A stretch of 64,000 bases of DNA from Allobosea sp. CS1GBMeth4 (lineage in GTDB: Bacteria > Pseudomonadota > Alphaproteobacteria > Rhizobiales > Beijerinckiaceae), in contig NZ_FYAS01000019.1 of the NCBI RefSeq assembly GCF_900185715.1, forward strand, positions 62,001 to 126,000, in the 5' to 3' direction. Below, piece by piece: positions 1-8,282 of the stretch. The notes under the pieces are model-generated. The model did not search any database, was not told the DNA's origin, and worked only from the letters and a program-made list of their open reading frames with translations. The position numbers and the translations under genes are program-made. How positions within the stretch are numbered: position 1 is the stretch's first letter; the number at the start of each line of letters is the position of its first letter.

Positions 1-95
1 GCAGACGACAGCGCCTGTTGCAGCGCCGCAACGGGCGCATCGAAAGCTCGGAAGGTCGCGCCGATGTGAAGACCGATCGATTGAACGGCAGCCAC
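1..95 (-). CDS. possible 5' end of a gene leaving the left edge
   Basis: On the minus strand an open frame starts with GTG at 95 and runs off the window. It reads roughly VAAVQSIGLHIGATFRAFDA and continues without a stop for about 31 codons. The composition looks coding, but there is no clear ribosome binding site and the frame is also open upstream of the GTG, so the start is a guess. The product is not recognised. It could be chance open frame in high-GC DNA. Confidence 0.22.
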   Translation of the reverse strand, partial: MAAVQSIGLHIGATFRAFDAPVAALQQALSS

Positions 96-183
96 CGCTC
101 TGCCAGAGATTTGGGGAATTGTTGACGTTTTTCCGTCACCTTTCCTCGCGCCCGCCCATCCCCGAACCGCCCCCGAGGCCGCC

Positions 184-762
184 ATGCTCCGCTTCTTCCG
201 TTTGGCCCTGATCGCCGGCACGGCCTTCGCCGCCACCGCGACCGCCGCCGTCGCCGAAATCGACCCGCTCACCCGCCAGCCGCTCGTCACCTATGTCGAC
301 CCCGCCAAGGCGCAGGCGACCGCGATCCCGCGCGAGATCGTCTCCTATGACGGCAAGCAGCGGCCCGGGACGATCGTGATCAACACCGCCGAGCGCCGCC
401 TCTATTTCGTGCTGCCCGAAGGCAAGGCCGTGCGCTACGGCGTCGGCGTCGGCCGTCCCGGCTTCGAATGGGGCGGAACCCAGACCATCACCCGCAAGGC
501 CGAGTGGCCGAGCTGGACGCCGCCGTCGCAGATGCTGAAGCGCCGCCCCGACCTGCCGCGCTTCATGCCCGGCGGCCCGGAGAACCCGCTCGGCGCCCGC
601 GCCATGTATCTCGGCTCGACGCTCTACCGCATCCACGGCTCGAACGAGCCGGAGACGATCGGCCAGGCGGTCTCCTCGGGCTGCATCCGCATGCTGAACG
701 AGGACGTGATCGACCTCTACGAGCGCGCCAAGGTCGGCACCCGGGTGGTCGTGGCGCGCTGA
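184..762 (+). CDS. L,D-transpeptidase (YkuD domain), exported
   Basis: A 192-aa exported YkuD-family L,D-transpeptidase, predicted to form 3-3 peptidoglycan crosslinks or attach proteins to peptidoglycan in the periplasm. Residues 1-24 form a signal peptide (charged start, Ala-rich core, AVA-E cleavage site). The YkuD domain covers about 60-191. The catalytic region has His151 (RIHGSN), then SSGCIRM with nucleophile Cys167 and Arg169, the expected arrangement. The length fits the single-domain ErfK/YbiS/YcfS/YnhG type seen in many copies in Hyphomicrobiales. The gene stands alone and is followed by a strong hairpin terminator. The family is clear; the precise substrate is not. Confidence 0.93.
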   Translation: MLRFFRLALIAGTAFAATATAAVAEIDPLTRQPLVTYVDPAKAQATAIPREIVSYDGKQRPGTIVINTAERRLYFVLPEGKAVRYGVGVGRPGFEWGGTQTITRKAEWPSWTPPSQMLKRRPDLPRFMPGGPENPLGARAMYLGSTLYRIHGSNEPETIGQAVSSGCIRMLNEDVIDLYERAKVGTRVVVAR

Positions 763-788
763 GCCGCGGCACGTTTCAAGGATCGCGG

Positions 789-816
789 AAGGCCGGCGTT
801 TCGCCGGCCTTTTTGT
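789..816 (+). terminator. Rho-independent terminator after the L,D-transpeptidase gene
   Basis: A hairpin with a ten-base stem (AAGGCCGGCG pairing with CGCCGGCCTT) and a three-base loop ends in a run of T. It lies 27 bp after the stop of the upstream gene. Confidence 0.85.
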
Positions 817-869
817 TTGGCGCTTGGCTAACGGGCTGTTTGGTAACGGAGAGTGTGACCGCTTTCGAC

Positions 870-1346
870 CTAAGCTGACTTCCTTGGGCAGCCGCACTTT
901 TCGCAAGCCTCTTCCCAGAGGAAACGCAGTCCCAATTCGTTGGCCAATTGCTCAACGCTCTCAAGGGATTGGCAAATCGATGATTCACCGAATTCCGCAG
1001 CAGCTTCAAGAATCATTCGCGACAACGCTCCCTGTCGCAACCAGCCATGAAGCCGTGGAAGTGCTGTCAGGTCGTGGCGCCGGGCAAGCCCCACCATCGC
1101 CTCTTCTTGTACGTTCTCGCTCTCATCTTCTAAGCACCGATGGAGAGCTACGGTGACCTCCGCTCTATCGACATCAGCGTGCGCGAGTAGAAACGTCGCC
1201 CAGTCGCGGTTGGAGAGATCGCTGTCGCGTGTGTAATACAGCAGCATATGCAAATTCGCGTCGGCGAACTCGCTTCCAGTGAGCGGCACCTCGCCATTCG
1301 CGACCATGATGAGAAAATCTGACGCCGGTTGGTAAAGCTCGCTCAT
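870..1346 (-). CDS. HEAT-repeat-like hypothetical protein
   Basis: A 158-aa soluble, helical protein of unknown function. The middle (about 60-105) reads like a HEAT-type repeat (DESENVQEEAMVGLARRHD, then ALPRLHGWL), a scaffold that usually binds proteins. There is no signal peptide or membrane segment. The C-terminus has three cysteines (EEACEKCGCP), a possible metal or disulfide site. GC is visibly lower than in flanking genes, suggesting acquisition or weak constraint. Convergent with the L,D-transpeptidase gene. The ATG at 1346 has only a weak upstream purine tract. Confidence 0.7.
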   Translation of the reverse strand: MSELYQPASDFLIMVANGEVPLTGSEFADANLHMLLYYTRDSDLSNRDWATFLLAHADVDRAEVTVALHRCLEDESENVQEEAMVGLARRHDLTALPRLHGWLRQGALSRMILEAAAEFGESSICQSLESVEQLANELGLRFLWEEACEKCGCPRKSA

Positions 1347-1444
1347 GAGGTCTGATATTGGGCAAGCGCGCTTAATGGCCGCTTACGACCCGTTGCGGGC
1401 CTGACGCCCACGCGGCAAATTTGCTGTAACTAGGAGGCACGAGC

Positions 1445-1696
1445 GTGTGCAACTCAGTCATCGCGAACGGGCGTTCGTATGACACGCCTCGGCAACTAGC
1501 GATGCTCATCGGCGGCGAAGACAGACTCATCTGGCAAAGCCAAAATCCGTTTGTGCGCTGGCCGGAAGGCAAGGACTGGCACGACTTGGATTTGTGCCTC
1601 TGCCCCATCGACCTAACTGCAACGCTTGAAAAGGCGGGATTGAGCTACCGACGGGGCGACGATCCTATGGAATGGTTCGTGTCGCCGCGCTCATGA
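1445..1696 (+). CDS. small hypothetical protein
   Basis: An 83-aa protein with a GTG start chosen because a strong AGGAGG lies 7 nt upstream (1432-1437). It has no signal peptide or membrane segment and is rich in Trp, Asp and Cys (LDLCLCPIDL). I do not recognise the family. It shares the reduced GC of the HEAT-like gene next to it and is divergent from that gene across about 100 bp, so the two may have arrived together. Confidence 0.6.
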   Translation: MCNSVIANGRSYDTPRQLAMLIGGEDRLIWQSQNPFVRWPEGKDWHDLDLCLCPIDLTATLEKAGLSYRRGDDPMEWFVSPRS

Positions 1697-1746
1697 CGGC
1701 CGCTGTCGACCCATCGTTGACACGGCGCGCCGGCAGCATCGCCCTC

Positions 1747-2112
1747 TCACCGCCGCCCCCGCTCCCGCGACAGGCCCTTCGCCGCCAGCGCGTCGCAATA
1801 GGCCTGCATCTTCGCCTCGCCGTGCCGGCCGAGTTCGCGCAGATAGTCCCAGCCATAGATGCCGGTGTCGTGCATGTCGTCGAAGGTCAGGCGCACGGCG
1901 TAGTGGCCGACCGGCTCGACCTTGAGGATCTCGACCTCGCGCTTACCCGGCACGGTCTGCTTCTGGGACGGGCCGTGGCCCTGCACCTCGGCCGAAGGGC
2001 TCTCGACCCGCAGCAATTCGGCCGGCAGCGCATAGCTCGCCCCGTCCTCGAAGGAGACGTGAAGGGTGCGCCTGTCCTTCGACAGGCGGATCTCGGTCGG
2101 CCAGGCTGACAT
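1747..2112 (-). CDS. DUF971 (gamma-butyrobetaine hydroxylase-like N-terminal) protein
   Basis: A 121-aa single-domain DUF971 protein. The domain spans almost the whole chain, from TEIRLSKDRRTLHVSFEDG to DTGIYGWDYLRELG, a typical end of this fold. DUF971 is the N-terminal domain of gamma-butyrobetaine hydroxylase and also occurs alone, often next to iron-sulfur or molybdenum cofactor genes, with no settled biochemical role. A longer in-frame extension exists upstream, but the ATG at 2112 gives the standard family N-terminus. Divergent from moaA across 145 bp, which must hold both promoters. Confidence 0.88.
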   Translation of the reverse strand: MSAWPTEIRLSKDRRTLHVSFEDGASYALPAELLRVESPSAEVQGHGPSQKQTVPGKREVEILKVEPVGHYAVRLTFDDMHDTGIYGWDYLRELGRHGEAKMQAYCDALAAKGLSRERGRR

Positions 2113-2257
2113 CTTCGTGTTCTTTGCCAAAGGGATGTGACGATCGCCGCTATTGACGCCGCGCGCGGCGATGCCAATGTTCGGCGGGTTATAGCAATCC
2201 GGCGGACGCCTTGCACCGTGCGCGCAGGGGTCGATACGCGACAGGGACGAAACCAGA

Positions 2258-3286
2258 GTGCTGCAAGCCCCCGTCAAACCGCTGAGCCGCGCGCCGCTGA
2301 CCGACCCGTTCGGCCGCGACATCTCCTACTTGCGCATCTCGGTGACGGATCGCTGCGATTTCCGCTGCGTCTACTGCATGTCCGAGGACATGGCCTTCCT
2401 GCCCAAGCGCGACCTCTTGACGCTCGAGGAGATCGACCGCGTCGCCAGCGCCTTCGTCATGCGCGGCACCCGCAAACTGCGCATCACCGGCGGCGAGCCG
2501 CTGGTCCGCCGCGACATCATGAACCTGTTCCGCTCGCTCTCGCGCCATCTGGCCTCGGGCGCGCTGGACGAGCTCACCCTGACCACCAACGGCTCGCAGC
2601 TCGCCCGTTATGCGCAGGAGCTGGCCGATTGCGGGGTGCGCCGCGTCAACGTCTCGCTCGACACGCTCGACCCCGACAAGTTCCGCAAGATCACCCGCTG
2701 GGGCGATCTCGCCAAGGTGCTCGCCGGCATCGAGGCGGCGCGCGCGGCGGGGCTGCGGGTCAAGATCAACGCGGTCGCGCTGAAGGGCGTCAACGAGGAC
2801 GAGATCGAGGGGCTGATGCAGTGGGCCCACGGGCTCGGCATGGACCTGACGCTGATCGAGGTGATGCCGCTCGGCGAGATCGAGCCGGCGCGGCTCGACC
2901 AGTTCCTGCCGCTCTCGCTGGTGCGGGCCCGGCTGATGGAGCGCTACACGCTCGACGACGATCCGTACCGCACCGGCGGGCCGGCGCGCTATGTCCGGGT
3001 TGCCGAGACCGGCGGGCTCGTCGGCTTCATCACGCCGATGACCCATAATTTCTGCGAGAGCTGCAACCGCGTGCGCCTGACCTGCACCGGTACGCTCTAT
3101 ATGTGCCTCGGCCAGGAGGACGCCGCCGACCTGCGAGCCCCGATCCGCGCCTCCGGCGACGACGCCCTGCTCTACCGGGCGATGGACGAGGCGATCGCCC
3201 GCAAGCCCAAGGGCCATGATTTCGTGATCGACCGCAGGCGCCCGCGCGCGGCGGTGGGACGGCATATGAGTGTGACCGGGGGCTAA
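2258..3286 (+). CDS. moaA: GTP 3',8-cyclase MoaA
   Basis: A 342-aa radical SAM enzyme for the first step of molybdenum cofactor synthesis, converting GTP to 3',8-cyclo-7,8-dihydro-GTP with MoaC acting next. The N-terminal SAM cluster motif is Cys33-x3-Cys37-x2-Cys40. A second [4Fe-4S] site near the C-terminus has the [11 protein letters not shown] pattern. The chain ends in Gly-Gly, as active MoaA proteins do. The start is GTG at 2258. No other moa gene is in view, so moaA is probably unlinked here. Its stop overlaps the stop of the convergent TPR gene by 4 bp. Confidence 0.97.
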   Translation: MLQAPVKPLSRAPLTDPFGRDISYLRISVTDRCDFRCVYCMSEDMAFLPKRDLLTLEEIDRVASAFVMRGTRKLRITGGEPLVRRDIMNLFRSLSRHLASGALDELTLTTNGSQLARYAQELADCGVRRVNVSLDTLDPDKFRKITRWGDLAKVLAGIEAARAAGLRVKINAVALKGVNEDEIEGLMQWAHGLGMDLTLIEVMPLGEIEPARLDQFLPLSLVRARLMERYTLDDDPYRTGGPARYVRVAETGGLVGFITPMTHNFCESCNRVRLTCTGTLYMCLGQEDAADLRAPIRASGDDALLYRAMDEAIARKPKGHDFVIDRRRPRAAVGRHMSVTGG

Positions 3287-4230
3287 TCGCTCTCTTCGTC
3301 CGGCGCTCGCCACCAGACATGGCCGTCGGCGGGGGGCGGCACCGGAAAGGTGCGGGTCTCGATCGCATCGACGGAGCGCTGCTCGCCACCTGCCTGCCAG
3401 TCAGCGAGGACCTTTTCGACCGAATGGCGGCTCTGCGCAGCGATTCCGATGTGCCTGCTTGCTTTCCAACCGGCCGGCGCCTGCTCGTGATCATGGCGGT
3501 GTGGCAGGCCATAGCTGCATTTCAGGCAGATATAGGCCAGCGACTCCGTCCAGTCTTCGAGGTAGGCGACACCGGGCGCCTGCGATCTCAGCAGCGGCGC
3601 GAGCTCATCCTGGTCGGCACAGGTCACGAAGGCTGTGAATGTCGGGAAGAGTGAAGGTTCCCAGCGCTCCAGCGCGTTGAAGACGGGGACGACCTCGCCG
3701 CGAAGGTTGCGCTGGCCCGTCGCAGCTCCGTCATGCAGCACGATATCGTCGTAACAATAGCCGCTCTCAGGAAGAGGAATGTTCAGGAGCCGTGCGCGCA
3801 CCGGGTCGATGCGCCTCGCAAACAGCGTCTCGCCATCGCCCCAGGCGTTCAGGCGGATGCTGACGACACCGAAATCCGCCTGGATCGGCCCCTCTTCGCC
3901 AGGCAACGCGATACCACATCTGGCCCATTGGTCGCGGGCGACGTTCCAGTCCCTGATCGCAGTCGCCGCGATCCCCGCATTCCAGGCGGAGGCTTCGTCG
4001 AACTCGTCCTGCAGCGATTGGGACATGAGGTTGTGGCGCAGAGCGTCAGGCCATCGCCTGCGGTATTTCTGTGCAAGCCCGCGCATGTAGTGAAGGCTCG
4101 CGATGTCTGGATATCGCCGGCTCAACTCATCAAAATACAGCAGCGCCCGGTCGAGCTCGCCCTGGCCGATGGCTTCATTGGCAAGTTTGTCGAGCTCCAG
4201 CGTCTCGATCGCACCGACATCCTCACCCAT
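3283..4230 (-). CDS. TPR-containing hypothetical protein
   Basis: A 315-aa soluble protein. Residues about 9-75 form two tetratricopeptide-like helix pairs ([23 protein letters not shown], then [20 protein letters not shown]). The rest has no motif I can name. It resembles TPR proteins that end in a DUF-type domain and are sometimes linked to toxin immunity, but nothing nearby supports that. GC is somewhat lower than the neighbours. Convergent with moaA, with stop codons overlapping. Confidence 0.72.
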   Translation of the reverse strand: MGEDVGAIETLELDKLANEAIGQGELDRALLYFDELSRRYPDIASLHYMRGLAQKYRRRWPDALRHNLMSQSLQDEFDEASAWNAGIAATAIRDWNVARDQWARCGIALPGEEGPIQADFGVVSIRLNAWGDGETLFARRIDPVRARLLNIPLPESGYCYDDIVLHDGAATGQRNLRGEVVPVFNALERWEPSLFPTFTAFVTCADQDELAPLLRSQAPGVAYLEDWTESLAYICLKCSYGLPHRHDHEQAPAGWKASRHIGIAAQSRHSVEKVLADWQAGGEQRSVDAIETRTFPVPPPADGHVWWRAPDEESD

Positions 4231-4341
4231 CTCGCTGACGCTCTCTCACCTGCTGCGCCTCGCCACCACCGATTAGTAGCTGAACCCCGTCAGTTTTCTA
4301 TCCTTGCGCGCAGACAAAGCATCTCATGGTCCTCGACGTGG

Positions 4342-4983
4342 TCAGCGCCCGCGCAATCCGCGCACGATGGTCGCCGCCCGCCTGAGGGCGGTCACGGCGG
4401 TGCCCAGCGCGACCAGCCAGAGCGCGACAGCCAGCACCTCGTTCTGCCCGCGCCAGAGCGGCTCCGGCAGCGACAGCAGCGCCGCCGCGGTGATCGTCGC
4501 CATGCGGTGCTGCTTGGCCATCGGGCCGGAGAAATCGGCCGGCAGCCCGCAATTGCGGCCGAGCTCGCGGGTGTAGGCGGTCAGCACCGCAAAGGCGGCC
4601 GCCGCCCAGCCGAGGGCCGGCGCGCCGATGCCGTAGCCCACGCCGGCGAGGATGAGGATATCGGCGATCCGATCGGGAAACTCGTTCCAGAACGGGCCGT
4701 CGGCGGCCTGCTTGCCGCCCTCGATCGCAACCATGCCGTCGAAGAGGTTGCAGAGCAATCTGAGCTGACAGAACAGGGCGGCGGCAAGAAGCAGGGCGGC
4801 GCGGGACCCCGGAGCCGCCGTGCCCGCGAGCCAGAAGGCGGCGCCGGCGACGGCCGCCATCGCCATGCTCGCCATCGAGATCTGGTTCGGCGTGATGCCG
4901 CTGGCGCTCAGCCGGCGCGCGACCGCCCGGGCCCAGCCGGTGTCGCGGCTCGCGAGCGGACGCCGGTCGCTACCCTGGGCCAT
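4342..4983 (-). CDS. CDP-alcohol phosphatidyltransferase family protein, altered active-site motif
   Basis: A 213-aa integral membrane protein, last gene of a four-gene lipid operon. Family members move a phosphatidyl group from CDP-diacylglycerol to an alcohol. The canonical motif is DxxDGxxAR-x8-GxxxDxxxD. Here it reads Asn79-LF-Asp82-Gly83-MV-Ala86-Ile87, eight residues, Gly96-PFW-Asn100-EFP-Asp104. The first and third Asp are therefore Asn and the Arg is Ile, while Asp82 and Asp104 remain. About six hydrophobic segments follow the family pattern. Its start overlaps the previous gene by 14 bp. Whether it is active, and on which alcohol, cannot be read from sequence. Confidence 0.85.
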   Translation of the reverse strand: MAQGSDRRPLASRDTGWARAVARRLSASGITPNQISMASMAMAAVAGAAFWLAGTAAPGSRAALLLAAALFCQLRLLCNLFDGMVAIEGGKQAADGPFWNEFPDRIADILILAGVGYGIGAPALGWAAAAFAVLTAYTRELGRNCGLPADFSGPMAKQHRMATITAAALLSLPEPLWRGQNEVLAVALWLVALGTAVTALRRAATIVRGLRGR

Positions 4984-5377
4984 GGTTCATCGCCTTCCTG
5001 CTCCGCCACAGCGAGAGATTGTAGAGCGCCGCATAGCTGGTCGCGACGGTGAGCGGGACGGCGATCGTCCTGGCGATCTCGGGCGTGCCGCCGATGGTGT
5101 GGATGAAGGTCAACAGACTGGCAGATACAACACCGGCGATCGCCGGCGGCGCCAGCAGTGCGGCCAGGCCGATGAAACGGCTGGCGAGATATTCGATGCC
5201 CCGTTTCAGCAGCAGGGTGATGAAAGCGGACAGCGTGCCCTGGATCAGACCGGCGAGCAGCGGCGCCGGCATCGCATGGGCGCGGTTGGCGAAGGCCGCC
5301 CAGCTCCCCATTGCGAGGAAGGCGAAGCCGACATGGACGATGCTGCTTCGCATCAGGCGCGCGAGCGGCCGGGTCAC
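4970..5377 (-). CDS. small multi-pass membrane protein of the lipid operon
   Basis: A 135-aa membrane protein with about four hydrophobic segments (roughly 12-30, 38-57, 68-92, 103-123) and no catalytic motif I recognise. It overlaps the CDP-diacylglycerol synthase gene before it by 4 bp and the phosphatidyltransferase gene after it by 14 bp, so it is translationally coupled to both. The context suggests an accessory, flippase-like or structural role in the same lipid pathway. That is inference from position only. Confidence 0.75.
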   Translation of the reverse strand: MTRPLARLMRSSIVHVGFAFLAMGSWAAFANRAHAMPAPLLAGLIQGTLSAFITLLLKRGIEYLASRFIGLAALLAPPAIAGVVSASLLTFIHTIGGTPEIARTIAVPLTVATSYAALYNLSLWRSRKAMNHGPG

Positions 5378-6324
5378 GTCGTCGACCAGCCATAGCGGAC
5401 GAGGTGGAAGAAGATCGGGGCGGAGAACACCACCGAATCGAGCCGGTCGAGGAAGCCGCCATGGCCGGCGATCAGCTGTCCCCAGTCCTTGATGCCGCGA
5501 TCACGCTTGATCGCCGACATGACGAGCCCGCCGAAGAAGCCCATCAGCACGATCGCCAGCGCCAGGAAAGCCGCCTGCAGCGGGCTGAACGGCGTCATCC
5601 AGGACAGGGCGGCGCCGACGGCCGTCGCGCTGAGCGCGCCGCCGAGGAAGCCCTCGACCGTCTTCGACGGCGACAGCCTGGGCGCGATCTTCGTCCGGCC
5701 GAGCAGCTTGCCCCAGACATATTGCAGCACGTCGCTCATCTGCACGACGATGACGAGGAAGGCGATCAGCAGGACGTTGCGGCCCTGATAGCCGGGAATG
5801 TCGAGGCTGAGCAGCGCCGGAACATGCGAGGTGCAGAAGACGCAGATCATCAGCGCCCACTGCACCTCGGCGATGCGCACGAGGAAATGGTCGGTGTCGC
5901 CGCGCAGCGCCGCGACGATCGGCATGAGCAGGAAGGCGTAGACCGGGATGAAGATCGAATAGAGGCCGTACCAGTCGATCCAGATCAGGTAGTACTGCAC
6001 CGGCAGCACGACGAAGAAGCCGGCCGCCAGCGCCCAATGGTCGGCCCGGCGCGTATTGGTCAGCGTGATGAATTCGCGCAGGGCGGCGAAGGAGCAGAAG
6101 GCGAAGAGCACGGTCACGCCGGTCTTGCCGCCGATCAGCGCCAGCCCCATCAGCACGACCATCACCCACCAGGCGCGGATGCGGTCGTTGAGATTCTCGA
6201 TCACGGCGTTCGAGCCGTCCGGCGACAGCCGGCGCTGCAGCCGGTAGCCGATCGCGGAGGCCACGATCAGCACGGCGAGCAGCCCGCCCAGCACGGCGAC
6301 GAGATGCGGATGCGGCATGGTCAT
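5374..6324 (-). CDS. phosphatidate cytidylyltransferase (CDP-diacylglycerol synthase) family protein
   Basis: A 316-aa polytopic membrane enzyme predicted to make CDP-diacylglycerol from phosphatidate and CTP. The family signature is complete near the C-terminus (residues 270-296: SAIKRDRGIKDWGQL, then HGGFLDRLDS), and the upstream SPSKTVEGF motif is at 218-226. The ATG at 6324 overlaps the acyltransferase stop as ATGA. A longer upstream frame is a shadow of that gene. The usual essential cdsA sits in a translation/LPS cluster (frr-uppS-cdsA), which is not seen here, so this is likely a second, specialised copy. Confidence 0.92.
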   Translation of the reverse strand: MTMPHPHLVAVLGGLLAVLIVASAIGYRLQRRLSPDGSNAVIENLNDRIRAWWVMVVLMGLALIGGKTGVTVLFAFCSFAALREFITLTNTRRADHWALAAGFFVVLPVQYYLIWIDWYGLYSIFIPVYAFLLMPIVAALRGDTDHFLVRIAEVQWALMICVFCTSHVPALLSLDIPGYQGRNVLLIAFLVIVVQMSDVLQYVWGKLLGRTKIAPRLSPSKTVEGFLGGALSATAVGAALSWMTPFSPLQAAFLALAIVLMGFFGGLVMSAIKRDRGIKDWGQLIAGHGGFLDRLDSVVFSAPIFFHLVRYGWSTT

Positions 6325-6959
6325 GGCGCGCTCGCCTTCGGCGACAGGGCGAGCAGCGCCGCCTGCGCCCTCGCCAGGAAATCCTGCTTCGTCTCGCCCT
6401 CGGCGCTGGAGAGCGCGGCGCCGAAGCTGACGGTGCAGATCAGCGGCACCGGCACGAACTCGCCCTTCGGCATGACGCGGTTGAGATTGTCGATCCACAC
6501 CGGCACGAGCGCCACGTTGGGCCGCGCCTGCGCCAGGTGGAACAGACCACTCCTGAACGGCAGCAGCGGCGCCTCCGTCGTGTTGCGCGTGCCTTCCGGG
6601 AAGACGATGAGAGAGGCGCCGGCATCGAGCGCCTCCGTCATCTGGACGATCGGGTCTCTGGTCCGGGTCGCGGGATCGCGATCGATCAGGACGGCGTTGA
6701 AGACGTCGCAGCCGATGAAGCGCCGCAGCCGGTTCTTCAGCCAGTAATCGCTTCCGGCGACCGGGCGGGTCGTCGATCTCATGCGGCGCGGCAGCACGGT
6801 CCAGATCAGGACGAAATCGCCGTGGCTGGCATGATTGGCGAAATAGATGCGCTGCTCGTCGGCCGGGGCGACGCCGTCCCAGCGCCCGCGGACCGCCGTG
6901 ATGAAGCGGGCGAAGAACAGGATGAGCGCACCAGCCAGGCTGGTCCCGATCTCGCGCAT
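6321..6959 (-). CDS. 1-acyl-sn-glycerol-3-phosphate acyltransferase (PlsC-like)
   Basis: A 212-aa LPLAT-family acyltransferase, first gene of the lipid operon. The catalytic HX4D motif is His43-ASHG-Asp48 (preceded by Asn42), and the substrate motif FPEGTR is at 120-125. One N-terminal hydrophobic segment (about 7-22) anchors it in the inner membrane. The expected reaction is acylation of lysophosphatidate to phosphatidate, the substrate of the next enzyme. Its promoter must lie in the 318-bp divergent gap shared with the Gfo/Idh/MocA gene. Confidence 0.92.
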   Translation of the reverse strand: MREIGTSLAGALILFFARFITAVRGRWDGVAPADEQRIYFANHASHGDFVLIWTVLPRRMRSTTRPVAGSDYWLKNRLRRFIGCDVFNAVLIDRDPATRTRDPIVQMTEALDAGASLIVFPEGTRNTTEAPLLPFRSGLFHLAQARPNVALVPVWIDNLNRVMPKGEFVPVPLICTVSFGAALSSAEGETKQDFLARAQAALLALSPKASAP

Positions 6960-7277
6960 CCGCCCCTTCCCTTCCGTCAGCCTGCGAAGACGTAGCCTTC
7001 ATCTCGAGCGCTGTCGATCTTGGCGGGGGCTGGGGCGAATTCGACGGCGGGGCTCCGGCGGAGTGGCCGGAGAAGCCCTCCGACTCGGCCGCCTCGCCCG
7101 GCCTGTCGCGGCATCGCCTGACACCGGGTCCGTTCCGGGCGCCCGCAGCCTCGCCTCATGTCGCCCTTCGGCGGCGATATTGCGAAGCGGGGCGCGACAA
7201 CGGCAGATAGTCACGGCCAGCGGACTCGACTGGCGGGACCTGACGGTGCGGCGGCCAGCCGAAGCGACGGAGGCAAG
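6960..7277. other. 318-bp divergent intergenic region
   Basis: Lies between the lipid operon (leftward) and the Gfo/Idh/MocA gene (rightward), so it should carry two promoters. I see no convincing gene, hairpin or repeat. Open frames here lack ribosome binding sites or family features. Confidence 0.5.
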
Positions 7278-8282
7278 GTGACACGCAAGATCGGCATCGC
7301 CGTGATCGGCCTGGGCCCGGCCGCCCAGCCCCATTCGCACGGCCTGGTCGACCTGGCGGAACGGGTCGAGGTGCGGCACGTCGCCAGCCGCTCGCCGGAG
7401 CGGCTCGACGCCTATCGGCAGCGCTTCCCCTTCCCGGGCACGACCGATCTCGACGCGGTCCTCGCCGACGGCACCGTCGAGGCGGTGATCGTGCTGACGC
7501 CGCCGTCGAGCCATCTCGAGGTCGGGGCGCGCTGCCTCGCCGCCGGCAAGCATGTGCTGGTCGAGAAGCCGCTGGAGCTGACGGCGGCGCGCGGCGAGGC
7601 TCTGGTCGCGGCGGCGCGGGCTTCGGGCAAGGCCTTCGGCGTCGTGCTGCAGCACCGTTTCCGGCCGGCGAGCCTGCGGCTCAGGGCGGCGCTGGAGAGC
7701 GGCGAGCTCGGCAGCGTCGAGGCCGGCCTGCTCGTCGTGCCGTGGTGGCGGCCGCAGAACTATTACGACGAGCCCGGGCGCGGCACGCTGGCGCGCGACG
7801 GCGGCGGCGTGCTGCTGACGCAGGCGATCCACGCCTTCGACCTGTTCCGCTCGCTGGTCGGCATCTCCAGGGTCGTCGCGGCGCAGGTGCGCACCACCGC
7901 CCTGCACCGGATGGAAACCGAGGACTATGTCGGCGCCCTGCTCGAGACCGGCAATGGCGCGCCGGCGACGCTGGTCGCCACCACCGCGGCCCATCCCGGC
8001 CATCCCGAGCGCATCGAGATCATCGGCAGCAAGGGGCATGCGGCGCTGGTGGGCGGACGGCTGCAGCTCTCCTTCCTCGACGGGCGCTCGGAGGTGGTCG
8101 AGGCCGAAGGCAGGACCGGCAGCGGCGCCAACATCATGGACTTCCCGCACGACGCCCATCGCGCCGTGATCGCCGACTTCCTCGACGCGATCGAGAGCGG
8201 GCGCGATCCGATGGTGACGGGAGAAGAGGCCCTGACCTCGCAGCGCTGGATCGAGGCGATCCTGGCGGCGGGGCGCGGCTGA
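7278..8282 (+). CDS. Gfo/Idh/MocA family NAD(P)-dependent oxidoreductase
   Basis: A 334-aa two-domain dehydrogenase. The Rossmann fold begins at once (KIGIAVIGLGPAAQPH), and the family EKP motif is present (HVLVEKPLELTA), whose Lys is catalytic. The C-terminal alpha/beta domain carries the substrate site. Members oxidise sugars, inositols or related polyols. The start is the GTG at 7278, with GGAGG 4 nt upstream. A longer frame to 7158 adds an unrelated low-complexity leader. Monocistronic, convergent with the chemoreceptor. The substrate cannot be assigned. Confidence 0.92.
   Translation: MTRKIGIAVIGLGPAAQPHSHGLVDLAERVEVRHVASRSPERLDAYRQRFPFPGTTDLDAVLADGTVEAVIVLTPPSSHLEVGARCLAAGKHVLVEKPLELTAARGEALVAAARASGKAFGVVLQHRFRPASLRLRAALESGELGSVEAGLLVVPWWRPQNYYDEPGRGTLARDGGGVLLTQAIHAFDLFRSLVGISRVVAAQVRTTALHRMETEDYVGALLETGNGAPATLVATTAAHPGHPERIEIIGSKGHAALVGGRLQLSFLDGRSEVVEAEGRTGSGANIMDFPHDAHRAVIADFLDAIESGRDPMVTGEEALTSQRWIEAILAAGRG

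Noticed and set aside
3733-5052. 439-aa plus-strand open frame
   Set aside because: Antisense shadow of the TPR gene and the phosphatidyltransferase gene; Arg/Ala/Gly-rich with no family features.
5311-6747. 478-aa plus-strand open frame
   Set aside because: Antisense to the CDP-diacylglycerol synthase and acyltransferase genes, whose motifs are complete; composition is typical of high-GC shadow.
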